Below the pieces are notes generated by a model. It was not told the DNA's origin. It was given only the letters and a program-made list of their open reading frames with translations, and ran no database searches. The position numbers were made by a program, and so were the translations under genes. From the NCBI GenBank assembly GCA_013204985.1, contig JABMLG010000004.1, forward strand, positions 248,001 through 312,000: 64,000 nucleotides of DNA, in the 5' to 3' direction. Position 1 is the stretch's first letter. The number at the start of each line of letters is the position of its first letter. Below, piece by piece: positions 52,231-60,295 of the stretch. The DNA comes from Microbacteriaceae bacterium VKM Ac-2855. Lineage in GTDB: Bacteria > Actinomycetota > Actinomycetes > Actinomycetales > Microbacteriaceae.

Positions 52231-52859
52231 GCGCGCACCGCGCTCGGGCTGTTCAGCGACACGGTGAGGTGGCTGGTGACGTGCGCGACGGAGCGGCCCA
52301 CGAGCACCCAGCCCGCCGCTGCCGTGGCGATCACGTCGGCGAGGTCGCCGCGCAGGGTGGTCGCGAAGTGCTGCGAACCGGCGTAGGTGCCGAGCTCTTT
52401 CGCGTAGTCGATCGCCGCGTAGATGTCGCGCATGTGGTCGGCGGTGGGCGCATCCGACAGCGGATACAGGGCCCACTGCGCGATGGCGGCCAGCCCGGTC
52501 GGCTCGGCGGTCGGTACGGCTGCCTCGCGAGCGAGGCCCGGGCTGCAGGCGACCTCGCCGGGGCAGCCGCGCGAGAAGGTGACGGTGGCCGAGACGTGCG
52601 TGCCGGAGGCGGCGGCCCGCCCGATCAGCTGCACGAGGAAGCGGACGATGCTCTGCTCGTCGCCGCCGACGAAGGTGCTCACCTCGTCCGTCTCGGCGAC
52701 GAGGCCCGAGGCGTCGGTCTCGGCGAGCGCGGCGACGATCACGTCGGCGAAGTCGTCGCGCATCACCGCGAGGGTGACGCGGGCGCCGACGCCGAACTCC
52801 TGCGGCGTCGGTGTGGGTAGAGGTGCTGTGGCGAGGGAACTGGCGAGGGTGTCGGTCAT
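52227..52859 (-). CDS. ykoF: Thiamine/HMP-binding protein YkoF
   Basis: This 210-residue protein has two related halves: 'GARVTLAVMRDDFADVIVAAL' and 'PLSDAPTADHMRDIYAAIDYA', the tandem ferredoxin-like repeats of YkoF, which binds thiamine or HMP in the cytosol. The ATG at 52859 gives the family N-terminus. It is the first gene after the TPP riboswitch and overlaps ykoE by 4 bases. It probably hands over or buffers the transported pyrimidine (family knowledge). Confidence 0.88.
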   Translation of the reverse strand: MTDTLASSLATAPLPTPTPQEFGVGARVTLAVMRDDFADVIVAALAETDASGLVAETDEVSTFVGGDEQSIVRFLVQLIGRAAASGTHVSATVTFSRGCPGEVACSPGLAREAAVPTAEPTGLAAIAQWALYPLSDAPTADHMRDIYAAIDYAKELGTYAGSQHFATTLRGDLADVIATAAAGWVLVGRSVAHVTSHLTVSLNSPSAVRA

Positions 52860-52921
52860 TGCGGCGTGCCTTCCGAGAAGCGGATGCACGGGTCGGCGGC
52901 ACGCGGATGCGCACTTCCGTA

Positions 52922-53018
52922 GAGAAGCCTCCCTGCGCTGGCATGATCCAGATCAGGTTCGACGGTCGAAGATTGGGGATCTTCCTCTCAGCCCGGCCTA
53001 CCGGACTCCCGTGTTCGT
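52922..53018 (-). ncRNA. TPP riboswitch (THI element)
   Basis: On the minus strand the conserved core is clear: GGGAGTCC near the 5' end, GGGCTGAGA, then GAACCTGATCTGGATCATG and CCAGCGCAGGGA. These are the thiamine-pyrophosphate pocket sequences. It begins about 160 bases upstream of ykoF and ends about 60 bases before it, so thiamine pyrophosphate should shut off the ykoFEDC operon. The P1 ends are placed to within about 5 bases. Confidence 0.95.
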
Positions 53019-53095
53019 GCACGACCCTAGCGCAGCTCGCGGATGCGGTGCCAGCACAGCGTCTCAGCGGGCGGCGATGCGGCCGAACGCTGTGG

Positions 53096-53485
53096 TCAGC
53101 CCGTGATACGCAGGATGCACGCGTCCGCCGGGTCGGACTTCGCGAGCCGTTGCACCAGCTCGAAGCCGCGGAACTGCCAGCCGTACTTCTTCGCCAGCGC
53201 CCGTGTATGACCGACGCGCGCCGACGCATCCGTCACGATCGCGGCGGTGCCGGTGATGTGCGGGGCATCGGGCGCGACGCGGCCGCGCATCCCGCACGGC
53301 GCCACTTCGACGCGGCCGCTGTTGCGGATCCGCTTCGCCTTTCCCGTGCTGAGGTGGGTGGTCACCACGAGCGCGTCGCCGTCGCGGGCGACCCACACCG
53401 GCGTCGAGACCGGCACGCCGGATCGGCGGAACGTGGTGAGCGAGACGTAGCGGGCGTCACCGAGGGCGAGCAGCGGGGTCGACAT
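53096..53485 (-). CDS. PPOX-class F420/flavin-dependent oxidoreductase
   Basis: This protein of 129 residues has the split-barrel motif 'YVSLTTFRRSGVPVSTPVWV' at 13-32 and 'GKAKRIRNSGRVEVAPC' at 48-64, typical of the PPOX-class F420- or FMN-binding proteins of actinobacteria. It probably reduces a small molecule with F420. A close paralogue lies at 54499-54888 on the other strand, with an EamA transporter between them. Confidence 0.88.
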   Translation of the reverse strand: MSTPLLALGDARYVSLTTFRRSGVPVSTPVWVARDGDALVVTTHLSTGKAKRIRNSGRVEVAPCGMRGRVAPDAPHITGTAAIVTDASARVGHTRALAKKYGWQFRGFELVQRLAKSDPADACILRITG

Positions 53486-53494
53486 GGCTGCACG

Positions 53495-54379
53495 CTACTC
53501 CGGCACGACGACGGCGCGCGAGCCGCGCACGAAACGCACCGTCGCGACGGCGAGCCCGGCGACCATCACCGCGCCGCCGATCAGTTCGAGCGGGGTCGGC
53601 GCTTCACCCTGGAACACCCATGCCGAGATCACGCCGACGACGGGGATCAGCAGCGCGAACGGCACCACCTGTGCGGCCTCGTGCCGGGCGAGCAGCGTGT
53701 TCCAGATGCCGTAGCCGACGAAGGAGGCGAACACGACGGTGTAGAGGGTGCTCAGGATCGCGGCGAGCGAGAGCGAGCCGAGTGCGTCGAACACGACGGG
53801 GGCGCCGTCGACCAGGAGCGACAGCAGGAACGCCGGCACCGGCACGACGATCGCCGACCACACCACCATCGACAGCCCCGAGGCGCCCGTCGCGCTGCGG
53901 CCGATCACATTGCCGATCGACCACGACAGCGCGGCGGCCAAGGTGACCAGGAGAGGCAGCCACGGGGCGACCGCGCCGTGCGCGATGATGACGACCGCGA
54001 GTCCGATCAGCCCGATCGCGAGGCCCGCCGACTGCCTCGGCGTCGGCCTCTCTTTGCGCACGACCGCCGCGATCAGCACGGTGAAGACGATCTGCGTCTG
54101 CGCGACGAGCGAGGCGAGGCCGGCCGGCATGCCCAGGTGCAGGGCCAGGTAGAGCAGGGCGAACTGGCCGAGACTCAAGAAGAGCCCCATGCTCAGGATG
54201 ATGCGCCACGGCACGGCCGGGCGCTTGATGAAGAAGATGGCCGGCACCACCACGAGCACGAAACGGAGCGTGAGCAGCACCAGCGGCGGAACATCGGCGA
54301 GACCCGCGTCGATCACCACGAAGTTCAGCCCCCAGAGCACAACGACGAGCAGGGCGAGGAGCGAATCGCGGCGGGTCAC
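53495..54379 (-). CDS. EamA/DMT-family transporter
   Basis: This protein has 294 residues. The GTG at 54379 is chosen because CTGGAGGG precedes it; a longer TTG start would run into a palindrome. Ten hydrophobic helices in two EamA repeats are visible ('LLVVVLWGLNFVVIDAGL' and 'LVTLAAALSWSIGNVIGRS'), the hallmark of the drug/metabolite transporter superfamily, probably exporting amino acids or similar small molecules. The substrate cannot be told. It shares its direction with the PPOX gene 10 bases downstream. Confidence 0.88.
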   Translation of the reverse strand: MTRRDSLLALLVVVLWGLNFVVIDAGLADVPPLVLLTLRFVLVVVPAIFFIKRPAVPWRIILSMGLFLSLGQFALLYLALHLGMPAGLASLVAQTQIVFTVLIAAVVRKERPTPRQSAGLAIGLIGLAVVIIAHGAVAPWLPLLVTLAAALSWSIGNVIGRSATGASGLSMVVWSAIVVPVPAFLLSLLVDGAPVVFDALGSLSLAAILSTLYTVVFASFVGYGIWNTLLARHEAAQVVPFALLIPVVGVISAWVFQGEAPTPLELIGGAVMVAGLAVATVRFVRGSRAVVVPE

Positions 54380-54393
54380 CCCTCCAGCCTGGC

Positions 54394-54480
54394 GGGTCGT
54401 TGACGGCAATGAAGCCGGATGGGCTTAAAGCGGGCCACTTTCGGCGGTTCGGAGCCATCCGACTGCATTCCCTGACGACC
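54394..54480. repeat. Long palindrome, family D (copy 1)
   Basis: The arms GGGTCGTTGACGGCAATGAA and, inverted, GGGTCGTCAGGGAATGCAGT continue into GCCGGATGG / CGGATGG. The same AATGMAGTCGGAT arms occur at 62190-62267 and 63288-63369. It fills the divergent gap between the EamA and second PPOX genes. Confidence 0.75.
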
Positions 54481-54498
54481 CACCCGTACGCTCGCAGG

Positions 54499-54888
54499 AT
54501 GACCAGCTTCGACGCCCTCGCCGGTGAGTCCTTCGTGTCCCTCACCACCTTCCGCAAGACGGGCGTGCCGGTCTCGACCCCGGTCTGGATCGCGCGTGAC
54601 GGCGCGGAACTGGTGGTCACGACGCCGGCGGAGTCGGGCAAGGTGAAGCGGGTGCGCAACAGCGGTCGCGTCGAGCTCACGCCCTGCGATCGCCGCGGCC
54701 GGGTGGCCGACGGGGCGCCGACCCTGCGCGGTCACGCCGTGATCCAGAGCGACCCGGCGACGGTCGAGCGCCTGGGCGGCGTCTTCTTGCGCAAGTACAA
54801 GCTCGAGTACCGGGTGTTCCTGTTCATCGAGCGGATCGTCGCGCGGGGCAACAAGCGTCGCGTGATCCTGCGGATCGCGGCGGCGTAG
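54499..54888 (+). CDS. PPOX-class F420/flavin-dependent oxidoreductase (paralogue)
   Basis: This protein of 129 residues is closely similar to the product of 53096-53485: 'FVSLTTFRKTGVPVSTPVWI' and 'GKVKRVRNSGRVELTPC'. Both have identical length and the same conserved positions, so they arose by duplication, with one copy inverted across the EamA gene. It probably uses the same flavin or F420 cofactor with a different substrate. Confidence 0.88.
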   Translation: MTSFDALAGESFVSLTTFRKTGVPVSTPVWIARDGAELVVTTPAESGKVKRVRNSGRVELTPCDRRGRVADGAPTLRGHAVIQSDPATVERLGGVFLRKYKLEYRVFLFIERIVARGNKRRVILRIAAA

Positions 54889-54897
54889 GCGCGTAGC

Positions 54898-54925
54898 GAG
54901 GCCTCAGGCCAGAGGCCTCAGGCCA
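54898..54925. repeat. 14-bp tandem repeat
   Basis: GAGGCCTCAGGCCA occurs twice head to tail, 9 bases after the PPOX stop. The second unit contains the stop codon of the minus-strand gene at 54918-55226. It contains the palindrome AGGCCT and may assist termination. Confidence 0.8.
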
Positions 54926-55226
54926 CGTCGTCGAGCTCGTCGAGTTCGATCGACACGTCCTCCGCGGCCCGGGCCGCCGCCCGCGCCCGCCAGGCGAGCA
55001 GCAGCGCGAAGGCGACTTCCAGAGCGTCCGCGTCGCGGAGCAGGTGCCGCTCCTCCGAACCGAACTCCCACGCCTCCGTGCGGTAGACGGGCCGCGGCTC
55101 GCCGGGGTTCAGCAACGTGATCGCGCCGACGGCCGGATGCTGCCGCTTCTCACGCGCGATCCAACGATTCGCGTGACTGCGCGTGAGGATCATGATCGCT
55201 ACCGCCTTGGTCGAGGAACTCCCCAC
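54918..55226 (-). CDS. Hypothetical protein
   Basis: This protein of 102 residues starts at GTG 55226, favoured by GGAGG 7 bases upstream over an ATG at 55193. It begins 'MGSSSTKAVAIMILTRSHAN', has a central 'AVGAITLLNPGEPRPVYRTEAW', an Ala/Arg-rich helix and an acidic end 'EDVSIELDELDDVA'. No signal peptide, membrane helix or known domain was recognised. Codon use matches its neighbours, and the charged helix plus acidic tail look like a real small protein. Confidence 0.6.
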   Translation of the reverse strand: MGSSSTKAVAIMILTRSHANRWIAREKRQHPAVGAITLLNPGEPRPVYRTEAWEFGSEERHLLRDADALEVAFALLLAWRARAAARAAEDVSIELDELDDVA

Positions 55227-55341
55227 AACGATCCTCCCGCGCGCAGGTTATCGGCCTGTGTCGGGAAGCTGAATTCTCGCGGTGAACGACGGGAGACAGC
55301 ATCCGCTCGGCCTGCATCATCGGCGTGGCAGAATCGGCGGC

Positions 55342-55698
55342 ATGAGCGGAGCCCTGCGCGTCACCGGTGTCACCCAGCAGATCGACGTCGCCGACCTGGC
55401 CCGAGCGCGGGGATTCTACGACGCCCTCTTCGGCGCGGAGCCGAGCATCATCGTCGACGACGACACCGTCGAGTACGAGGTGCAGGCGGGTTTCTGGGTG
55501 CAGGTCACGGTGCAGGATCCGCCGCGTGGAGCGCAACGCTGCCGCTTCGGCGTCGCCGACATCGTCGAGGCGCACGCCGCGCTGCTCGCGCTCGGTGTCG
55601 ATGTGACACCGGTCGACACGGTGCCGGAGTTCGTCTCGTGGTGCGACTTCACCGACCCCGACGGCAATCCGCTGGGCTTGTACCAAGACCTGAGCTGA
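55342..55698 (+). CDS. VOC-family protein
   Basis: This protein of 118 residues has the paired VOC units 'TQQIDVADLARARGFYDALFG' and 'CDFTDPDGNPLGLYQDLS'. Its acidic 'EYEVQAGFWVQVTVQD' strand may supply the metal-binding Glu, but a His is missing at the first position. It lies in the same direction as the repair gene downstream, with a gap of 39 bases. Substrate unknown. Confidence 0.85.
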   Translation: MSGALRVTGVTQQIDVADLARARGFYDALFGAEPSIIVDDDTVEYEVQAGFWVQVTVQDPPRGAQRCRFGVADIVEAHAALLALGVDVTPVDTVPEFVSWCDFTDPDGNPLGLYQDLS

Positions 55699-55737
55699 CG
55701 CCACCGCCGCACTGCCAGGATGGTCGGCGTGGGTGCG

Positions 55738-56799
55738 ATGAACGAACTGCTCGGTCCGGCGGCGATCGACAGCTTGGCGGCATCGCTCGCGCGCGCATCC
55801 GGTGGCCGATGGAGCGAGGTGCTCGCGGCGAAGGAGCACGTCGATCCACTCGCTCTGCGCGCTCGCAGCGATCTGCTTGCGGCGGCGATCATCCGCGATC
55901 ACGGCGACGACTACGCGAGCCTCGCCGCCACGTTCCGCGCAGCGCTCGACGACCCGCACTTCGCCGGCTGGATGATCTGGCCGGTGACCGAAGCGACGGT
56001 GACTCTCGGCGCCGAGCAGGACTTCGACGACGCCTTGCAGCTGCTGAGCGAACTGACGCCGCGGCTCTCGGCCGAGTTCGCCATCCGCCGTCTGCTGGCA
56101 CACGATCTCGATCGCGCACTGGAGCGGATCCAGCCATGGACGCTGCATCCGAACGAGCACGTGCGCCGACTGGCCAGCGAGGGCACCCGCGCGTACCTGC
56201 CGTGGGCGATCCGCGTGCCGGCACTGACCGCGCGCCCCGACGCTACGCTGCCGATCCTCGACGCCTTGCACGCGGATGAGAGCGAATACGTTCGCCGTTC
56301 GGTCGCGAACCACCTCAACGACCTGGCCCGGCACGCCCCCGAACTCGTCGTCGCGACGGCCTCGCGCTGGCACGACGCCGGCTCGGAATGGGTCGTGCGG
56401 CACGGGTTGCGCACCCTGATCAAGAAAGCCGATCCGGACGCGCTCGCGCTGCTCGGCTTCGCGCCGGTCGAGGTCGAGGTGGCGGCTCCGGTACTGGCGG
56501 ATGCGCGGGTGCCGCTGCCGGGAACGCTCTCGTTCTCGGTGTCGGTGCGTAACTCATCCGCTGTGCCCGCGCGGCTCGCGGTCGACTACCTGGTGCATTA
56601 CCGCAAGGCGAACGGCACGCTTGCGCCGAAGGTGTTCAAGCTCGGCGTCACGACCCTGGAGGCGGGCGAGACCCGCGTGTTCGCGAAGTCGCACGCGCTT
56701 CGCCCGATGACGACGCGGGTGCACCATCTCGGCGCCCACGCCCTCGAGGTGCAGGTGAACGGCGTCCGGTCGGGCTTGACCCCGTTCACCCTCACGTAG
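55738..56799 (+). CDS. DNA alkylation-repair protein (AlkC/AlkD-type HEAT repeat)
   Basis: This protein has 353 residues; ATG 55738 is preferred over one 18 bases upstream. The HEAT-like helices include 'LADALHADESEYVRRSVANHL'-type repeats ('SEYVRRSVANHLNDLARHAP'), the signature of the AlkC/AlkD DNA glycosylases that remove bulky or charged alkyl bases without flipping them. The C-terminal 100 residues ('SFSVSVRNSSAVPARLAVDY') form an Ig-like domain as in the larger AlkC proteins. It probably repairs 3-methyladenine-type damage. Nothing appears truncated. Confidence 0.85.
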   Translation: MNELLGPAAIDSLAASLARASGGRWSEVLAAKEHVDPLALRARSDLLAAAIIRDHGDDYASLAATFRAALDDPHFAGWMIWPVTEATVTLGAEQDFDDALQLLSELTPRLSAEFAIRRLLAHDLDRALERIQPWTLHPNEHVRRLASEGTRAYLPWAIRVPALTARPDATLPILDALHADESEYVRRSVANHLNDLARHAPELVVATASRWHDAGSEWVVRHGLRTLIKKADPDALALLGFAPVEVEVAAPVLADARVPLPGTLSFSVSVRNSSAVPARLAVDYLVHYRKANGTLAPKVFKLGVTTLEAGETRVFAKSHALRPMTTRVHHLGAHALEVQVNGVRSGLTPFTLT

Positions 56800-56801
56800 G
56801 C

Positions 56802-56842
56802 GAGAAGGTGCACGAGTCGGCCGGCGACTCCCGCAACTCTTC
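56802..56842. repeat. Degenerate palindrome, family C
   Basis: GAGAAGGTGCACGAGTCG (56802-56819) and CGACTCCCGCAACTCTTC (56825-56842) pair with several mismatches. The left arm resembles GAGAAGGTGCAGGAGTG of the perfect copy at 60137-60176. It lies between convergent genes. Confidence 0.6.
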
Positions 56843-56845
56843 CGC

Positions 56846-57397
56846 CTAGAGGGTGGCGAGCCAGGCGTCGACCTGGGCCTGGGAGCGGAGTCGCACGACG
56901 CGCAGGGCGGGGTTCGCGCGAGCGGCGGCGGGGACCTCGACGCGCAGTTCACGGCGCACGCGCAGGCTCCACGGGATGAGGTGGTTGCGGTCCACCAGCG
57001 CGGTCCAGAGGGGCGGCTCGGTATTGCCGGCCCAGAGCGCCTCACGCCCCCCGCGGCGGCGGATGCTGCGGCGCACCAGCCGCGACATCGCGACCCGCAG
57101 CGGCAGATCGAGCCAGAGCATCGTGTCGGCGCGGGCGGCGATGACGGGCTTCGCGGTGTCGAACTGCCACTCCGTCACCCATCGCTCCGTACGCGTGAAG
57201 GACTCCACCTCGGCGTCGAAGCTCTCGCGGACCGACCAGTTCGGGCCGTGGAAGAGCTCGTCGAGCTCGATCGCCGGGGCGGGGAGGCGTTCGGCCACCT
57301 GCAGCGCGAGCGCCGTCTTACCCACCCCGGGCGGCCCGGCGATCGCGATGCGCGCAGGTCGCGCCTCCGCAGCCGCCGCATCCGCCGCTCGTGTCAT
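56846..57397 (-). CDS. Small P-loop kinase-like ATPase
   Basis: This protein has 183 residues; ATG 57397. Walker A 'IAGPPGVGKTALALQ' at 21-35, 'IELDELFHGPNW' near 45 and 'TMLWLDLPLRVAMSRLVRR' near 95-113 match the adenylate-kinase-like (DUF/AAA_18) proteins often named adenylate kinase in actinobacteria, which phosphorylate small molecules. It lacks the LID Cys of true Adk, so the substrate is uncertain. It converges on the repair gene, with a palindrome between the two. Confidence 0.78.
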   Translation of the reverse strand: MTRAADAAAAEARPARIAIAGPPGVGKTALALQVAERLPAPAIELDELFHGPNWSVRESFDAEVESFTRTERWVTEWQFDTAKPVIAARADTMLWLDLPLRVAMSRLVRRSIRRRGGREALWAGNTEPPLWTALVDRNHLIPWSLRVRRELRVEVPAAARANPALRVVRLRSQAQVDAWLATL

Positions 57398-57471
57398 GCC
57401 CGGCAGCCTACCGACGCGGATGTCCGGGCCCCGGATCGCGTGCGGCGCTGGCGTGCGGCACTGTCGCGCTC

Positions 57472-57531
57472 CGCTGTCGTTTTGGCCGCGCGCGGGTGGC
57501 ATGCCTGCAGCGCGCGGTGAAAACGACAGCG
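57472..57531. repeat. Palindrome with CGCTGTCGTTTT arms (family E)
   Basis: CGCTGTCGTTTT (57472-57483) and AAAACGACAGCG (57520-57531) form a perfect 12-bp outer stem, and CCGCGCGCG / CGCGCGG inside can extend it. It sits between two divergently oriented genes, so terminating either is not its obvious role; it may be another dispersed palindrome. Confidence 0.75.
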
Positions 57532-57552
57532 CGGCCGGACCTTGTGCCCTCC

Positions 57553-57562
57553 GAAACGTTTC
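57553..57562 (+). promoter_or_regulatory. LacI-type operator candidate
   Basis: GAAACGTTTC is a perfect 10-bp palindrome of the kind bound by LacI/GalR-family sugar repressors. It lies 105 bases upstream of the pectin-lyase gene at 57667, which suits sugar-responsive control. No LacI-type gene is in the window. Confidence 0.55.
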
Positions 57563-57666
57563 ACGTAGGGTGAGGGCCAGCTCAGGAAAGCGCATTCCCC
57601 TCCGCGATGACAGCGGCCGGATGCGCCATCGGCCGAGCCCTCTCGCCCACGAAACGTAGGGATTCA

Positions 57667-60129
57667 ATGTCGAATTCGAAACCACGCCACCTCCGCCGCG
57701 CGACCGTCGTCGCAATCACCGCGGCCCTCGCCGCGACCGCCGTCGCCACACCCGCCGTCGCATCCGACGCATCCGCGACCAACCCCGTCATCACCGCACA
57801 GCTCGAGACCCTGGACCGCGGCCTCGTCGCCCTGCCCGCCGACGGCGGCGGCGTCTTCCTCAGCTGGCGCCTGCTCGCCACCGAGGTCACGGGCTCGAGC
57901 GACTCCGGGATGATCGGGGCCGACTTCGCCGTCTACCGCGGCGACACGAAGATCGCCACGGTCACCGACAGCACCAACCTCCGCGACGCAGAGGGCGCAT
58001 CCGGCGACACGTACTCCGTCGCCGCGATCGTGAACGGGGTCGAGCAGCCGCGCAGCGCCGCGACCTCCGTCAGCCCCGCGAACTTCCTCGAACTTCCGAT
58101 CAACAAGCCGGCGGACGGCATCACCCCCGCCGGCGAGGCCTACACCTACAGCGCCAACGACATGTCCGTCGGCGATGTGGACGGCGACGGCCAGTACGAG
58201 TACATCGTCAAGTGGTACCCCTCCAACGCGAAGGACGTCTCGCAGAAGGGCTACACCGGCAACACGTACCTCGACACCTACGAGACCGACGGCACGCTGC
58301 TGCACCGGATCGACCTCGGGGTGAACATCCGCTCGGGTGCGCACTACACGCAGTTCATGGTCTACGACTTCGACGGCGACGGCCGCGCCGAGATCATGCT
58401 GAAGACAGCGCCCGGCACCACCGTCTCCGCAGGCGGCGCGACCACCCCGATCACTCTCCTTCCCGAGGACGTCGTGGCCGGCTACACGAACGCCGACGAC
58501 TATCGGATGAGCGCCGCCGACTACCGCGAGCACCTCGCCGAGGTCTTCGCCGCGTGGCCCACCCGCTCCGAGGTGACGAGCGGCCAGTGGCCCGCCACTC
58601 TCGAGGAGGCGTGGGGCGCGCCCGAACCGCTCGGCAGCGTCGATGCGCAGGTCGACTACTTCATCGGCACCTACGCCCCGTCGCGCAGCGACCGCAACGA
58701 CCTCACCACGTTCGAGGGATTCATCCTCGACGGTCCCGAGTACCTCAGCGTGTTCGACGGCGCATCCGGTGCCGAGTTGGAGACCGTGCGCTACGAGCCC
58801 GGCCGGGAGGACGACGGTCTGCTCTGGGGCGACTACGCGATGTCGCGCATCGAGCCCGGCAACCGCAACGACCGCTTCCTCGCCGGAGTCGCGTACCTCG
58901 ACGGCCAGGCGCCCTCGGCGATCTTCGCCCGCGGCTACTACACCCGCGCGACCGTCGCCGCCTACGACTGGGACGGCGAGCACCTCTCGACGCGCTGGTT
59001 CGCCGACTCGGGATTCCCCGCGATGAGCAACCCGTTCAACGATTCGCCGCACGGGGTCGAAGGCCCCTCACCCGAGTGGGGTCGCCTCACCACGCAGGGC
59101 TTCCACTCGCTCAGCGCGGCGGATGTGGACGGCGACGGCAAGCAGGAGATCGTCTACGGATCCGCGACGCTGGATGACGACGGATCACTGCTCTACTCCT
59201 CGTACGACACGCTGCCCGAGGGCAGCGCGGCGCCGGGCACCGAGGCCAAGCTCGGCCACGGCGACGCGATGCACGTGACCGACATCGACCTGAACCGCCC
59301 GGGCCTCGAGATCTTCACGGTGCACGAGGGCGGCACCTCGGCCCCCTACGGCTACGCGCTGCGCGACGCGGCGACCGGCGAGGTGATCTTCGGCGCCTAC
59401 TCCGGCAAGGACACCGGTCGCGGCATGATCGGCGACATCGACCCGGCGACACCCGGCCAGGAGGTCTGGGCGATCGGCACGCAGTCGGCCGCCGGCGTCG
59501 AGCAGCCGATCACGGCGGCGGGCACCAACATGAGCATCCGCTGGTCGGCCGACATGACGACGCAGATCGTCGCCTCGACCACCATGCAGGACGCCACGCC
59601 GGTCACCCCGACCATCGTGAACGGTGCGGATGCATCCGTGCTGCTGAGCGCGGACGGCACGCACACGAACAACGGCACCAAAGGCAACCCGTCGCTGGTG
59701 GCGGATGTGTTCGGCGACTGGCGCGAAGAGTTGCTGCTGCCCACGAGCGACGACTCCGCGATCCGCATCTACTCGGCCACGTCGGTCACCGACCGCAAGC
59801 TGACCACGTTGATGCACGACCCGCAGTACCGGGTCGAGGTCGCGCGACAGAACACCACCTACAACCAGCCGTCGCACACCTCGTACGGTCTGGCGAGCGA
59901 CATCCGTTGGTCGGACGTGCCGGTGCTCGCCGCCGAGGCGCCCGTGACGCCGACCCCGGCGCCGTCCTCGCCGGCCACGTCGGGCCCGGCGGCACCGGAC
60001 CCGGCGGCACCGGCCTCCGCGGACCCGACGCTCGCCGCCACCGGCGCGGACCCGACCGGCTGGGCCCTGCTCGGCGCGCTGCTCCTGGGCGCCGGCGCCG
60101 TGCTCGCGCTGCGCCGCCGGCGCGCCTGA
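57667..60129 (+). CDS. Secreted rhamnogalacturonan lyase (PL11-like), surface-anchored
   Basis: This protein has 820 residues. It has a twin-basic-start signal peptide (about 1-35, '...ATAVATPAVASDASA'), a beta-sandwich domain to about 140, and then a large domain with repeated calcium-type motifs 'VGDVDGDGQYEYIVKWYPSN', 'VYDFDGDGRAEIMLK' and 'AADVDGDGKQEIVYG', typical of the eight-bladed propeller of family PL11 rhamnogalacturonan lyases, which cut pectin backbones. The C-terminus has a Pro/Ala-rich spacer, 'LAATG', a membrane helix and 'RRRRA', a sortase-like wall signal. A LacI-type operator upstream and a perfect hairpin downstream frame the gene. Confidence 0.9.
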   Translation: MSNSKPRHLRRATVVAITAALAATAVATPAVASDASATNPVITAQLETLDRGLVALPADGGGVFLSWRLLATEVTGSSDSGMIGADFAVYRGDTKIATVTDSTNLRDAEGASGDTYSVAAIVNGVEQPRSAATSVSPANFLELPINKPADGITPAGEAYTYSANDMSVGDVDGDGQYEYIVKWYPSNAKDVSQKGYTGNTYLDTYETDGTLLHRIDLGVNIRSGAHYTQFMVYDFDGDGRAEIMLKTAPGTTVSAGGATTPITLLPEDVVAGYTNADDYRMSAADYREHLAEVFAAWPTRSEVTSGQWPATLEEAWGAPEPLGSVDAQVDYFIGTYAPSRSDRNDLTTFEGFILDGPEYLSVFDGASGAELETVRYEPGREDDGLLWGDYAMSRIEPGNRNDRFLAGVAYLDGQAPSAIFARGYYTRATVAAYDWDGEHLSTRWFADSGFPAMSNPFNDSPHGVEGPSPEWGRLTTQGFHSLSAADVDGDGKQEIVYGSATLDDDGSLLYSSYDTLPEGSAAPGTEAKLGHGDAMHVTDIDLNRPGLEIFTVHEGGTSAPYGYALRDAATGEVIFGAYSGKDTGRGMIGDIDPATPGQEVWAIGTQSAAGVEQPITAAGTNMSIRWSADMTTQIVASTTMQDATPVTPTIVNGADASVLLSADGTHTNNGTKGNPSLVADVFGDWREELLLPTSDDSAIRIYSATSVTDRKLTTLMHDPQYRVEVARQNTTYNQPSHTSYGLASDIRWSDVPVLAAEAPVTPTPAPSSPATSGPAAPDPAAPASADPTLAATGADPTGWALLGALLLGAGAVLALRRRRA

Positions 60130-60136
60130 TGCTTCC

Positions 60137-60176
60137 GAGAAGGTGCAGGAGTGCAGCGCCACTCCTGCACCTTCTC
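60137..60176 (+). terminator. Perfect 17-bp hairpin (family C)
   Basis: GAGAAGGTGCAGGAGTG (60137-60153) and its exact complement (60160-60176) surround a 6-base loop, 8 bases after the lyase stop codon. The stem is unusually long and perfect for a terminator and has no T-run; a degenerate relative lies at 56802-56842. Confidence 0.75.
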
Positions 60177-60217
60177 GCGAGAGGCGGGCAGGCATGACGG
60201 GGCGCACGGGAGGTGGG

Positions 60218-60262
60218 CATAGGAGGCGCATAGGCGAGTCATAGGCCGGCGTGGTCGGATGG
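60218..60262 (+). promoter_or_regulatory. Three CATAG repeats at 11-bp spacing before the DUF4956 gene
   Basis: CATAG occurs at 60218, 60229 and 60240, exactly 11 bp apart, and GTCGGATGG starts at 60254. The third repeat begins 56 bases before the ATG at 60296. The same layout, to the base, occurs at 63390-63434 before the VTC gene. Direct repeats at 11-bp steps are typical of OmpR/PhoB-type regulators. Confidence 0.75.
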
Positions 60263-60295
60263 GCGTCGACCTACCAAGGCCACCAAGGAGAACCC

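Noticed and set aside
54380-54409. Longer start (TTG) for the EamA transporter
   Set aside because: It would take the N-terminus into a palindrome; the GTG at 54379 has a good ribosome site and fits the first membrane helix.
54898-54925. 14-bp tandem repeat as a mobile-element end
   Set aside because: No matching copy elsewhere in the window and no transposase; a local duplication is enough to explain it.
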